A DNA stretch of 64,000 nt from Rhodeus uyekii (GCA_037043235.1 JAWRVZ010000141.1:186001-250000); one strand, 5' to 3'; positions 34,701-48,065 are shown, counted from the stretch's first letter. The notes: generated by a model not told the origin, from the sequence alone. Numbers and translations: made by a program.

Positions 34701-36911
34701 TCACAAATGTAGTACTTATTCAATTTAAATGCCTACTCAAGAGAGTAGATGATTTGGACTGCAGCCATAGTAGAGCATAAAAAAAAGATCTCTTACCTGC
34801 ATGTTTTCTCAGACCAGCCCTTCTCTTTGGCTCTCACAGAGATCTCAAAGCGTAACTGGCGGGCTAGCACAGCTATCTCCTTCTGCAGAGCTTCAACCTA
34901 GCTAAGGCAAAAGGGCACATGGATTACTTTTTTCCAGCCTGAACTTCTTTTTAAGTATTTATAACTAGGTCCCTTGCCTATGAAAGCAGTAATTCATTGG
35001 ACACTTGTACTAAAAACCAAAATACAGTCCGGATGGACCAGAGTTTGAGTCAGTTTAAGAAAAACACAAAGATTTTCAGATATAGACAACCACGTGTTTT
35101 GAATGGATACAGATCAAACTTGAATTAAAAAGGACAATTGATTTGGCCTCATCTCTGCTTGTTTACATATCAAGACATCGGTCTGACATTCTACAGCTGA
35201 TGTTCTCACACTGTGGGACATCAGTAGGAGGGGAGGAACTTTTGTTTTAATCTTCCTTCTTGGCAAGAGAAACATCCCCCAGCTGGGAGAGTGGGCGAGC
35301 GAGAGAACCTCAACAAGGCACATGATCTCCAGTGTTTACTCTTCAATATCTGCTGACCTTCAAGATTTGCCTCTCATACCGTACTAAGTGCAGATAAACA
35401 AAGAAATTCACATGAGACGGGGCTGTTTACTCAATGATTCACTTTAAACCTAGTCATTGTGAAAAAAATGTTTTTGTCCATCCATTCACAAGGAAAAGCT
35501 CCATCCTAGCTCACTCTGACCATTTATAAAAATGAAAAATGTTCAGAAATTCCCACAACCAGGTCTCCCAAAGACTATGGTTACAGGTTTTGTCATTAGC
35601 AGTCGAGTTCAAATGAACCTATGACCACAGTAGGCTTACAATGCTTTTGGGAAACACACCCTAGAACAGTAACAGAGTGTAAAAAATACCCATGTAAAAC
35701 AAATATTGTACTGTTGTTTAGGAAATACTGATTGGCATAAGTAGACTACATAAATAATAATAAAAAAGGAGTTATAAGAATGGATTTAATGAAAGTCTAC
35801 AAAGAAAATATACCTTAAGACCATATGGGGCTGTGAATTAGCAAAAGTAGGTGAAAAGTACCTGATGACATTAAACATATACACAATATACACTACCGTT
35901 CACAAGTTTGGGGTCAGTGATTTTTTTTTAAAAGAAATTAATACTTTAATTTAGCAAGGATGCAATAAACTGATCAAAATTGAGATTAAAAACATCTATT
36001 TCAAATAAATGCTGTTGTTTTGAACTTTTATTCAAAGAATCCTGAAAAAATATATAATGGTTTCCACAAAGAAAATTAAGCTGCACGTCTGTTTTCAACA
36101 CTGATAATAATAATAATAATAAATGTTCCTTAAGCAGAAATTCAGCATATTAGAATGATTATGTGACACTGTAGACTGGAGAAAAGAAAATTCTGCTTTA
36201 TCATTACAAAAATAAATATTTCAAGCATATATTTTATGTTCTAATATTATTCCAGCTTTTATTGTACTTATATGTATACAATAAAATACAATACAAAGTA
36301 TTGATTTGTATTCATTTCAAAAACATAAAAAAAAGTCATACAGACCCCAAAAATGTGAATAGTTATGTATAGCTAAAAACACAACATCAACAGCAACAAC
36401 AAAAAACAACATTGCTAACATGATTTTATGCATCAAAAGTTCCAGACATAGACAATGACTACAACAGCCTGTTGCTGGAAAGATGTGGCTGCACCTTTGC
36501 AATGACGATCGACTGATAGATTCCCAGGGGGAGAGTGATAGCAGTACGCAGTGCCAGCGTCATGCACGCGATGCTGGCCCACCACGGCAGTCCCGTCACC
36601 TGTTGAGCGGACACGATGAGCTGCTCCGCGAGGCATACAGGCGTGGAGTCAGCAATGCTCTCATACCAGCTCGACCGGTCTGTGGTTATAGTTCTTCTGG
36701 ACTCAAGCCCCAGGGCCAGTGTGATGGAGGGATGGCCAGCTAAGAGGGGTGGCCTGTGGCAGAGAGGCTGGGTGGTTTGAGTTCTGCTCTCCAGGCAAGA
36801 GGAACCCTGAGAGATGCTTCTAATGTCAGGCCTCAGTGTGGATAGGTTGCTTTGACGACATATTCGTAAAGTCACAAAGGCCGCCGACCTGGTAAGCTTT
36901 GGCCACATCAT
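31772..36911 (-). CDS. cox18: COX18, mitochondrial inner membrane insertase
   Basis: Six coding exons on the minus strand: 36911-36495, 34897-34797, 33826-33660, 33516-33401, 32424-32317, 31939-31772; 358 aa (human 333). COX18 belongs to the Oxa1/YidC/Alb3 family and moves the C-terminal tail of COX2 across the inner membrane for the CuA site of cytochrome c oxidase. The first 50 residues are basic and Ser/Thr-rich, consistent with a presequence. The insertase core starts WYESIADSTPVCLAE; membrane segments lie at GLPWWASIACMTLALRTAI, ASLLIWVQLPMWVCLSLAL, STWIIPVSLGLINLLI and VMIPIAATVPSSMSLYWLS. The signatures SELYVRDNCHPFKA and SDSETPYKDI are nearly as in mammals. The ATG exon starts at an acceptor (AG 36926-36925), so an upstream noncoding exon is expected. 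Confidence 0.96.
32032..32200 (+). repeat. 169-bp duplicated block, copy 2
   Basis: Lies in cox18 intron 5 (31940-32316) and makes up almost half of it. It matches 24507-24675 with one mismatch. Here it is not inside a recognisable MITE; flanks are GGACTGGAGA and GAAAAACATC and show no obvious target duplication. Confidence 0.9.
32603..33245. mobile_element. 'GTAACACTTTACA'-family element split by a MITE (fragment)
   Basis: The left part TTTACAGTAAGGTTTAATTAATATTGGTTAACTATATTAGTTA and the right part AACTAACAATTAACAGCATTTATTGATCTTGGTTAATG belong together as one element of the family seen complete at 57.8 kb. They are separated by the TTAA-flanked MITE at 32647-33179. All of it lies in cox18 intron 4. 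Confidence 0.65.
32647..33179. mobile_element. piggyBac-like MITE with exact TTAA duplication
   Basis: The ends are AGGGTTAGTTCACCCAAAAATG and GTGGTTGAAATAACCCT, inverted to each other. Exact TTAA stands on both sides (32643-32646 and 33180-33183). Subterminal GAAAATTCTGTCATTAATTACTC is repeated inverted as GAGTAATTAATGACAGAATTTTC. The length is 533 bp and no transposase is encoded. Confidence 0.85.
33827..34796 (-). other. cox18: cox18 intron 2
   Basis: A 970-bp intron. A region near 34385-34490 has spaced repeats of CTCGTATCTCAA-like units (CTCCTATCTCAAA, CTTATATCTCAAA, CTCGTATCTCTGA, CTCGTATCTCAAG), probably the end of a decayed DNA element. AT-rich simple sequence fills 33865-34080. Confidence 0.55.
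34898..36494 (-). other. cox18: cox18 intron 1
   Basis: A 1.6-kb intron; its notable content is the near-complete palindromic element at 35890-36365. The part from 34898 to 35880 shows no recognised element. Confidence 0.6.
35890..36365. mobile_element. 'ACTACCGTTCAAAAGTTTG' palindromic element, near full length
   Basis: It starts ACACTACCGTTCACAAGTTTGGGGTCAGTGA and ends GTCATACAGACCCCAAAAATGTGAATAG, the inverted counterpart. In order between them are GCAAGGATGCAATAAACTGATC, TTCAAATAAATGCTGTTGTTTTGAAC, the turn around TGATAATAATAATAATAAATG, and GTGACACTGTAGACTGG. It is about 475 bp. The superfamily is not fixed: no clear target duplication. Confidence 0.8.
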
Positions 36912-36924
36912 TATGGATGAACCT

Positions 36925-37187
36925 CTGAAAAAAAATAATATAGGGAAGGATCAAGGAGGATTCTCACAAATATCCCAACGTAAAAGCAAAACTCTTTTAT
37001 GAACTGCTTATGAACATTATGAACAGACCCAACCATTCTAGCATCACACCTTAAATGCATACTGAGTTTGTACTTTTCTCTAGAAAACTGATAATGATAG
37101 CATAAGGATAACAAGAAACAAGTATTCATTGCTCATTTGGCTGTTTATGAATATAGATTAGTTTGTGTCCATTTTTTATCGTATGAT

Positions 37188-37244
<57 letters not shown>

Positions 37245-38500
37245 CATACATATATATATATATATTAACCTGTTATATTTCATATAATTTAGTACATTGA
37301 TCTTGACACACAACCACATATATAAGATAATTCACCTTTAAATGTTCTGCATTAAAATTTTTTTTTAAACAGACTCGTCATATTATAATAAAACCCAACT
37401 CTTGGAAAAAAAATACTGTATAATATATATCAGACTGTTACATTAAGGTTACCGGTAGCTGTCAACTGGAAAAAGGTTAAAATAAACAACCTCCACCTTC
37501 CAAACTTTAGATAAGCAAGCAGTTTATCACATCCTTTGCGCGTTAAATGTTCACTGAAAGCTAGTTTATTTCCCGCAGGATGTGTTAATCCTTTGCATTC
37601 CGAATGTCAAAATGAGAAAAACATGACGTCGCATGAATATGACGTCACGCGTCTCTCAAAACACTTGCGTCTCTGAATCGCTCACTTCTTTATTTAAAAC
37701 AGTTAAAAATGTATCACACGTGCTAGAAAATACAGATTAGACTCAATGTATTCTAAAACGTATTTATTTTTCTATCATTCTTACTGAAATCTCCAAAAGC
37801 CCCACAGCGTCATCTGTCGACAGCCACAGGTCAAACAGAATCAGTACTAGACCAAATTCATTCATTTTGTTAGTTTAGTTATGTACAAATGCTTCCCATT
37901 TCATTCGGAACTCAGCAACTTCTCATATTTGGTTATTACGAGTGCTTGTTATATTGAGGTACGTTGGTTTTTGGGCTAATCAAGTTTTTTTGTGGCAGGA
38001 TTTCCTTGAAAACAAAACGTTCAAGCACTATTTGTGAGCATTATAAATAACTCTTCTGTATATATCAGAAGATATCAGCTCTTATTGACTTTCAAGGTTA
38101 AACTGCTTGAAATATATATAGCAGACAAAATATAAACACTGAACAACTAAAGAAACCATTTGACAAACCATCAGTTCCAGACTGAGATGTTAAATCTGCA
38201 CCTCATTGAACAAATGTGGGCACACATTAGCATAAAAATAACACTTTAAAACAATGGCATTATTATTGTCAATAACCATGTCTAGTACAAAAGTATAAAA
38301 CAGTTTTGAGACATTTTTGTGTGAAATTTAATTTACGCTGCATAATATATTTGCTTCTCAAATGTATAATTACACAATGTATGTTACAACAGAAAAGAGC
38401 AACGTACTTGCAGGTCCATCAAAATTGCATTTTCTCTAGACACTGATACAGTTTAATCCTGTACTTGGCCGGCAAAACAGGTCAAAGGTTAAAGGTCAGT
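36925..38500. promoter_or_regulatory. cox18 upstream region and cpxm1-like 3' flank
   Basis: Going upstream from cox18 on the minus strand there is a CA/TA microsatellite (37191-37264), then at 37640-37647 a perfect CRE, TGACGTCA, with a related TGACGTCG at 37624-37631 in a locally CpG-bearing stretch. The ATG exon of cox18 begins at a splice acceptor, so these sites about 730 bp away may mark the true promoter. The cpxm1-like transcript comes towards it; a minus-strand AATAAA at 37768-37763 could end it. Confidence 0.5.
37191..37264. repeat. (CA)n(TA)n microsatellite
   Basis: CACACACACACACA is followed by about 36 bp of TA, CATACATACA and TA again, between cox18 and the cpxm1-like gene. Confidence 0.95.
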
Positions 38501-39860
38501 CTAGTTGTGGGCCCCCCTAGCCCGACGTTGCTGTGACGCCCTGCGTCGGTTAATAAGCTTAGTACTGGCACGCAGTTTCCGTATGCGAAGCTGGCGCAGT
38601 CGGAGCTGCAGGTCTTTGGGAATCTTGCCGCCCTTGGCCAGGATCTCTCTCAGCCGCTGTTTTGGTGTCTTGGTTAGGTGGAAGTCGCAGATCGTGGGGT
38701 AATGCTCGTACTCGACCCTGCAACTTCGAGTGGCTGGGAAATACCCCTCTGCGGTCACGGTGATGTCATAGTCGCCCGGGTTCAACAGACGCCAGAAGTC
38801 CCCATCAAAAGCTGAAAAAAGATAAGTGAACCTTTTTATTATTTCAACAAGTGTGACAGTTTAAGATGTTTGTTTTTTAAATCCAATAAATGCATATTTG
38901 TTTGATCGTTGTAATTATTCTGAATAGCATTACCTGATCTTATGTGATGGTCGATGTCATCCACTTTGATGATGGCATCAGCGATGCCAGCTTCTGTGTC
39001 TTTGTCCCTAACCACTCCTTTAATGCCTCTGTGCACCTGTTGACAAATACTAACAAATGAATTGCTTGCATTGCACACATTCAGGTGTTTAGACATGTAT
39101 GAGATCGTTAGAGAAATGTTTAGTGGTTGCTGGGTTGTTGTGTGTGATATGTCGTACCTGCTCCATGTAGACAAGGAGAGATTCTTTATTGTTTTCCCAT
39201 TCTTTAGGCAGCTCACTGGCATGAGGGAACTTATCACAGGACAGCTCCACGGTCACCTCAAAACAATTGGTGTGCAGGTAACTGAAGTCATTCATACCTA
39301 CAGATGAAGACACAAGAAGTGTTAGATGCATGTAATCAGGGTAAATACACACACACACACACACACACACACAACCGTTCTAAAATGTGGGGTACTTTAC
39401 AATTTAAAGTAACTTTTTTTTTCTATTTGAAAATATATTTAAAAATGTAATTTATTACTTGATGAATGATGATGAATTTTGTGTCACTTGATCTTTCAGA
39501 AGTCATTCTAATTATTATCAATGTTGAAAACCAGGTTTATGGAAACCAGGATAAATTGTTTCAGGATTCCTTGAAGAATAGAAATATTAAAAGACCAGCA
39601 TTTATTTGAAAAAGAAAACCATCTTTATATATTAAGTAAATTTTTGATCCTGGATGTAATGTTAAAGATAAATAGTTTATTATATCGTTCCTTTGGTAAA
39701 TAGGGAAATAGTGAGCAAAAATTAGGAAAGTCATGTAGAATCCTACAATATAGCACTGCATTTATACTTTTTCTTTTATATTTCTAAATAAAATTTGTCA
39801 TGAATTTTTTTTATTTTGTCTATTTTTCTCACTCCCTTTTAGTATTTTTTGAGACTCAAC

Positions 39861-39895
<35 letters not shown>

Positions 39896-42425
39896 TATAT
39901 AAAATGTGTGTGTGTTAACGTTTGTCAGCAGAGACTAAGATCAGAGACTAAGTGATCTCAAACGCCACAAGAGCAGCAGTACTCACTGCCTGGCACAGTG
40001 TGCCAGTTCGCTCCATTAATAATATTATTGTAACGAAGGAAGTCCTCATTGTGGCAGGGCCTTCGGTCTGGGTTGGACATCACATGGTTGGTGCTGGCGT
40101 AAACTGTGGCCAACCAGCGGAAAAAGCTGTCATCAGGGGTGGGCGTGTGCTCTTTAGGGGCCCAGTCTTTGGTCATGTCAAACGGGTACGTGACCACCAG
40201 CTCTCCTCCATGCAGGTTAGCGCTGAGAACAAATGGTATTGTCTGCATCCAACTGATGACGGCTCTCGTTTCTGGAGCCACCTTCAATATAAAGACCAGA
40301 ATAATGTGATTTATTTAAAATATTATGGCCAAATTCCATGAAAATGATCATCTGAAGTTGTTTAAAGAAGGGAGGGGGTGTTTGTTTTATTCAGATCCCT
40401 TATATGATCTTAACAGGCCTACTTTACCATAGCTTCTTCTGAAGTGTAGTGCTCTGGAATGGGAAAGTAGTGATTGATTAGTTTAGACTTGTCTGTTTCT
40501 AGCTCGATGGCATCCCACATCACTGTGTTCAGATCTGCAAAGTTGTGATTCATGTCAATGCCTTCATAACTATAGCGACCCAGTGCCCATCCGGCCAGCT
40601 CTGAACCCTGTAAAACAAAACATGTTCACAAAACACAAGTGTTATGAAGTTGTTGATTAATTGAGCTTGGTTCTGCTTGGTTTCAAATATTTAAGATTAC
40701 TTATAAAGATATATTATAAAGATTATTTAGTGTGCAATGAAATACATTATGATGGTGATATGATATATGTACACTACAGTTCAAACATTTGGGATCACAA
40801 TAATTTTGTATTATTTGTACAGAAATGAATAGAAATTAAGTATTCAGCAAGGGCACATAAATTATAAATTGTATAAAAGACATTTAGAATGTTAAAAAAA
40901 GATTTCAATTTCAAATAAATGCTGTTTGTTTCTTTATATTCACCAAAGAATCCTGAAAAAATGTATTGCTGTTTCCACAAAAATATTAAGCAATGTAACA
41001 GTTTGGTAATAATAAGAAATTATTTCTTAGTGTAGCTTTATCATCACAGGAATTAATAAAATAAATTTTTTTTAAATTGTAATTTCACTGTATTTCTGGT
41101 GAAAAATATACAGCATTGGAGAGCAGAAAAGATTTATTTCTAAAACATATGCACTGTCCCCAAACATTTGAACAGAAGTGTATTGGCAGAGTTACCTTTT
41201 TGTAAGCCATTTCATAGCCATCAGGGTTCATTGAGGGCAGAAGATGGATGCGTGTCTCTTTGACGAGGTGAACTATGCGCTGATTTCCACGTTTGTACTC
41301 CTGGCATATATACTCCATCAGGTTTAGCAGCAGTTCCCTCCCCAGCACTTCGTTTCCATGCATACCGGCCACATAGCGGAACTCAGGTTCACCTGCAGGG
41401 GGAGACAAACTAGTTTTAGATTGTCATGCTCCTTCACAGAAATTAGAATAGGGGTGTGCAGTTATTAGGAGTGTTATGGTACATCGGTGTACAGATGTGG
41501 AGCTCTGTTTTGAAAAGTAACTCAGATTCTCTCCACCTCCTCTATGGAGTGTGCTAACAGAGGTGTCCGAAATCTGGCACCCTCTCTCTAGTAGTTCAGA
41601 GGCAGAAATCTCTGCTTGTCTGTTTGTTTTCTTTTCATAATTTGATGGGCCTTATTTTTATTTATTTTTTAATTGAAGAGTTTTCAATAGTGTGAGGAGA
41701 ATAAAATAGGAAAAAAGAAGAGTACCTTAAATGTTAGGAAAGATTCAAAGCTTTTACATATTGTCCGTTACATAAGTGCAACCAGTATGCATATTAAATT
41801 TTTCTTTACTGGCCGTGGACCTTTTTCACATTTCCAGTGTTCTCAGAAGTGGAAATTGTCCATAATTTGAATAGAAAGTACAACAAATAAAATTTGGTTT
41901 GCTCCAATAGCAGAAGAAAGAATAAACGATACTGTTTCTATAACTTTACAAAAAAGGATTACAGTGGTCAGAGAGAGGAAGACAAATTTGCCATCACTCC
42001 CTTAGTCATTGTATTAGAGACACTTACAGCAAGAATGAATGACAAGGCAATATAACATACACAATATAATGATATATAAACATACATAATTGTTGTTGTT
42101 GTTAACTGTGGAAATGCGTCATCACAGTATGTGAAAAGGGTCTGTAGCCTTATTGGACACTTATTAGAGTTGATAATTTAAAAGTAAAATGTTCTGTATC
42201 TGATTATATTGCTAAAACAATATAAACAATACAATCCTTTTTTGGAACCATATTTTGCGTTTCGTTTGATATCTGGGATACCGAGAGAAAGTGAGTGGCA
42301 TTCATTAGTTTACCATTATGTTAAAACAACTATTTTTAAGCCACTGATATGACTGGAGTCTTGATCTCTTGTAAGTTTACCACTTCAAACATTTGTCAAA
42401 AGAATCATGCATTTCTTTTTGGTGT

Positions 42426-42486
<61 letters not shown>

Positions 42487-45400
42487 GGGAATGCTTTTTA
42501 ATGTGGTTGACCATGACCTATATAGGAACATGACCTATAATTTTGAGAATGTTAATAAATTAGTAGCTTACTAAAACAGCTTTCCTGTAGCTCAACCAGT
42601 AGAGCATTGGTGTTTGCAACGCCAAGGTCATGGGTTCGATCCCAGGGAAAGCAAGAACAGATTCAATGTGTTTCTTGAATGCAATGTAAGTTGCTTTGGA
42701 TAAAAGCGTCTGCCAAATGCATAAATGTAAAACAAAGATGAATTTGTAGTCAGTTTCTATCTCAGAAAAGCCATACTTCCTTGATATATAATGACAGAGA
42801 AGGATTGAGAGATTCATGGCCTTATCATGAAATTTAGGCTACAATGAAAAAACAAGCACATTTATTGTCTCTGAATTTTTAAGCCAAAGCAGGAAATAGC
42901 TTATGTGCAGCTGAGCTGCAACTGTGTGTATCTGACCATCCTTGGCTGATTTATTTCAATAAATATTGATTTGGCTTGCTACCTCTTTGTCAGTTAAGAG
43001 GAGCACAAGTAGCGCTTGTTTTGACAGTGAAACTGAGCGGCATTAGGTTCAGGTCTTCTGCAAAGTTCAATTCCCCCTCCTCTTTCTCTGCACTATTTGG
43101 TTAACAGTTGACCCATTCAGTCTCAGCAATCTGCCTCTTGTTAGCCAAAGTGGAGGAATTTCCAGAGGAGTAACTAGCTGAACTTTGACCCCCACATGCA
43201 GACCACAGCATTGATATGCCATTCATTTAAATGCAAACAGGAAACGCACAAGTCTGGAACCCCCCCCCCCCAAAAAATAAGCGACTTGAGCGAAAAACCC
43301 AAAAATATGATATACCCATCAGACAGGCTAGGATATACAAGTAAAAAAATCATTCTCCATAGAATTTCTTTTATTTAACAATAACTAAGTGGAGATCAGA
43401 CAATGAAACTGACTGTCAATGTGTTACAAAAAAGTGTTATGACAATAATGACATTTGGGTGTGTTTGACCTCAGACATGATGTGTTTGGCTTGTAACACA
43501 AATGCACTTTCATTCTGTTCTCATTTCATAAACACAGCCAATATAAAGCTAATCTATTTCCATAACTTGTGGATTCTTCTTGTTGGCTGGCATTTCTCCA
43601 CTGTGCCCGGAGAGACTTTAGATTAATCAAGTCAAATTTCCTCTTAAACAGAATCGCCACATGATTTGATCCACTTGTGAAATGCTCCATGATTTTATAA
43701 CACCGGGTGAGGTTATTTCTTCCCACTTTCATTCTCTAGACACTTTCAGAGGTCTGCCGCCACAGCCTTCTACGATTGCATCCCTGGCTCCAGCCTGCAT
43801 CATGAGTGCTGGCAGGAGAAGACTTAACCACTGCCAGAGCTGGCAACCTCTCTAACCGAGGAACCAAACTCTAACCCACAGGCCAATGCAAACACTAGAG
43901 TTGCCCAGTGTAAATAGACAGGGCAAATCAGACTGAATGCGAGAGAGAGGCAGAGGGTTTTTTGGGCTATTTTCCAATATCTTTCGCTACAGCCAGCATA
44001 AAAACTACAGATTTCCAAAGAATCTGACTCATTTACAAAATTCAACATACACTTTTGTTCTTACATGTTTGTTTAGTTCAATGCATTTTTACCATGTTTG
44101 AATACATTCAGAGGTTCCCAAAATCCCCATATTTCCCACCTAAATTAGTATATTAAGTATTATATAAAAATCATTTTTTTCAGCAGTGTCATCATTGAAA
44201 GCGAAATTAATTGAAAATTGTTTTTATCCCATAAAAGATTGCAGTACTTTAAAACAGAGGAACACTTGGATTTATCATAAATGTTTGCATTTTAAATTAG
44301 CCGGGTTAATGAATGATGAAACACTTTATAGTTAGCGCTAGTGCTGGGACTCAAACTCACCCAGCTCGTGTTTGCCTGGATTGTCTGAGATTTCCATCAC
44401 ATACAGTTTAAGGCCCATGTAGCTTTTGCCAATGCTGTAAATGCGGGTGATATCAGGACACATCTCGTTCACAGACTTCATGTGCTGAAAGACAAAGATT
44501 CTTACATAATGTAACACATTAATTCAATTAAAAGTGACGCTAAATATATTTACAGTGTTACAAAACATTTCTATTTCAAATAAATGTTTGTTTGACCTGA
44601 AAAAAAGAAGAAAATGATTTAAAATTATAATAATATTTCAGAATATGACTGGTTTTACTTTTTTTTGATCAAATAAATCCAATCTTGTTGAGCATAAGTG
44701 TTATTTCAGTGTCATTAAATAAATCGTAACAATCCCAATCCTTTCAAAAGCATAAGAAACAAGGATCCTAGACTGGAGAATATGCATTTATCTGTCTATG
44801 TGTATATAGATGTGGTTTTTGTTACAGTGTTGCATAATGGTGGTCAGACTGGACAGCAAGTCAGCGCTCGCATACTGACGTGACAATCTCGGAAAATGTT
44901 TGTTTTCTTGCCAGGGGTGGTTTTTAGATCAATTTAGAGCAATTGTTTTCTTATGAATCATAAATATTTTTTTTATTTCATTAGCAAAATAATACTTTTT
45001 TTTTCATATATGTAGGTAGTTATTATACAAGTTTTTTAATGGCCGATATGTCAGTGGGTTGCACCATTTCATGCTAACTAAGCAACTAGAAAATAAGAGT
45101 AGAAAAGGCTTCACATCTTCCTCACCTTCCTCATCTCTTTGTAGTTATGATGTGTGAAATCCAGTTTGTCCTTGGTGCCTTCCTCAACTTGCCACGGGTA
45201 GATATTGTTTGGATCTTAAAACACAATGTAAAGTTCATTAATATTAAGGCACATTCACACCAAAAACGACTATAAAGAACTATAAAGTTAACCATAATGA
45301 TTACTATATTAGCGCCCACACCAACGAACAATAACGCCCTGTTTACTCTGAAGGTTTGTTGTCTGCTGCTTTAAACGCTAAAGCTCTTTAAAGCTTAATG

Positions 45401-48027
45401 GATTCTGATTGGCTGACAATGTTTTTATCATTCATCAGCAGGAAAAAAGTTCTGAAAGTGATATTTTTCCTTTGTGCCGCTATCATTATAGTTGTGTTGT
45501 GGACTCAGATTTTTAGAAATATATCTTTATCTTTATAATTATTATTACAGTTATTTCGCTTGGTGTGAATGGGCCTTTGCTGTGGCCAGTTTTGATTTAC
45601 AGTAGTATATTGTTAGTAGTCCATTTACATCTTCTGAGGCCGGGGGAGTGAAGTTTATGATGTGTAAAAGAAAGACCTTGAATATGTGAGATCAGTGAGA
45701 GGATTGTGTTAGCCATACCTGGCAGCTCACAGCCCATAATCTCAGCTCTCAAGCAGATGGTCCCATTCTTAAACCAGGTCTGAGGGTTAATGCGTATGTA
45801 TTGTGCCACCGCCGGTACAGGCAAAATGGCCAAGACTGGAGTTTCGCTGTCCTTGTTCCCCTCAAACACCTGTTAGCATACAAGATCACTTCTGGTGAGT
45901 GATCCTATTGATACGATCCAAGTGACATTTGCCAGTGGCAGCTGGCACAGTCAATGTCCAAGGAGGGCACACGAGAGGCTGGCACAGTGCAGTCCGCAGT
46001 GGGCAGGCTATTCTTTTCAAAAGAGCCGCTTAACCCTGCCAACTACTGCCAGTGCCTGCCTCCAACCTCTGTCAAAAGACCCTGTGCCAGCTGGAAACTG
46101 AATGGATATAATGATGTCACAAAGATACTGAGGCTAATATACACCAGCAGAGGTGAATGGCGCTACCTGCTGACTGGAAAAGATTATTTAGAATTGTAGA
46201 TGATTTCTGTTCAATGAGAGGAAAATTATAACCTCATAATTATGCTTTGTAGGGTAATAAAATGAAGAATACAATTGTGTTTTCTGAAAATACCGTAACT
46301 CTCAGAACTCCAAAGAGATGAATTATTAAAACTAAGCAGCAAAAACAGCAACTTTCTGACATCACATTATGTAAATAATTTATTTTGGGTGATAAACACT
46401 GCTGGTCAAAAGTTTGGAATAATCAAGTTTTTAAAACGATAAAAGTTATTAGAATGATTTTTGTGAAATCGTGTAACACTGAAGACAGGAATACCGTAAT
46501 GGCTGCTGAAAATTCATCACAGGAATAAATTACATTTACTTTTATGCATTTGGCAGACGCTTTTATCCAAAGCGACTTACATTGCATTCAAGATACACAT
46601 TGACTTTCTAATCAATTCTTGCTTTCCCTGAGAATCGAACCCATGACCTTTGCGTTGCAAGCGACACGCTCTACTTTTTGAGGACAGCATTTTAAAATGT
46701 ATTCAAATAGAAACAGTTCTTTTAAATTCTATGAATATTTTACAATAATAGTCAGATGTAAACGGTACGATTTTGATGTCGTATGAGCTCACAGGAGAGA
46801 AATCGAAAAGTACTTGCATTGGGCATTCTGGGAGTCTGCCTGATTTTGACCAGTGCATAAACTGTCACCTATTACCAAATCATACACAACCACGTCACAT
46901 AGGCTAGATCTATGAATACCACAGTGTGTGCATACACTGACACACAGAAAAATACACTCTCTAGTTATTTTTGTTGAAAGTTAAGGCTGTGCTGTTCTTT
47001 TCACCAAATCATGTCTTTCTATTTTCTTTCTTTTTTTCTTTTTCAATCCAAAGTTATGGCAGCAATAGTGAAAGCTCACGTGATTGCAGTGCAGTTCTGA
47101 CGTGTACCTGCTTTGACACGATTATCAGGTTAACTCAAATGCATTGTCATATGCAATCTTGCAGTCTTTCAAAAACATAATTCCAAACTTTTGAATGGTA
47201 GTGTAGAAAATAAATAAGACCTTTTTTCAACATACCGCCTCCTCTGTCCCGTTCATGCAAGGCTTCCATTTAATGGTGTCATTGCTAACCTGAACCTTGA
47301 AGGTTTCTACATAGTCCAAGCTACAGAATTAGAGTGACATATTGTTATTATAGCAATTTACTATTTGTTTTAAATGCAGTATTATGGTATCAAATAAAGA
47401 TTATGATATGAAATACCTCCATATAGAGCTGCGACCCTGTAGTATCACTGCTGTGAACCGTGTGAGCTTCTTGGCATCTACCTGTAACCATTGGTTCTGG
47501 TCTTTATACTGGGCACACCAAGCTCCGTCATAGATATCCCCATCCTCCACACCAGACTGCAAAAATAAAGAGATGAAACACTGGTTATGTTCAAATAAAT
47601 ACCAAATATGCTGATGAATACATAATTGATACTGTATTGATGATGACATACATATGACACTACCGTTCAAACGTTTGTCGGTAAGATTTAAAAAAAATAT
47701 TTTTGAAAGACAGCACTAATTGCTATGGCTGCATCTTTTTTGATTAAAAATACAGTAAAATAGTAATATTGTGAAATATTATTACTATTATCAATGATGA
47801 AAGCAGTTGTGCTGCTTAATATTTTAGTGGAAAACCGTGATGCTTTTTTGTCACGAATCTTTGATGAATAGAAAGTTCAACACAAAAGCATTTATTTGAA
47901 ATAGAAATCGTATGTCTTTAGTGTCAATTCAATGCGTCCTTGCTGAATAATAATTAAAAAAAGACCTTTATGATCTTACTGACCCCAAATGTTTGGGCGT
48001 TTGTGTGTGTGCGTGCGCGTGTAATAA

Positions 48028-48065
<38 letters not shown>

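Larger units (their letters stand above)
41393..44360 (-). other. cpxm1: cpxm1-like intron 7
   Basis: A 3-kb intron with a long TG microsatellite (42430-42483), a complete forward SINE (42579-42730) and a short poly-C run at 43260-43271. The stretch 42840-44340 is less AT-rich but shows no exon or element that can be supported. Confidence 0.6.

Noticed and set aside
42579..42651. A functional tRNA-Ala gene
   Set aside because: The head resembles a tRNA, but stems are imperfect and it is fused to a SINE body and tail that recur elsewhere; it is the head of a retroelement.
42560..42817. An 85-codon minus-strand frame with FPGIEPMTLALQT
   Set aside because: This is the translation of the SINE in reverse; similar frames appear at the 28.1-kb and 62.1-kb SINE copies.
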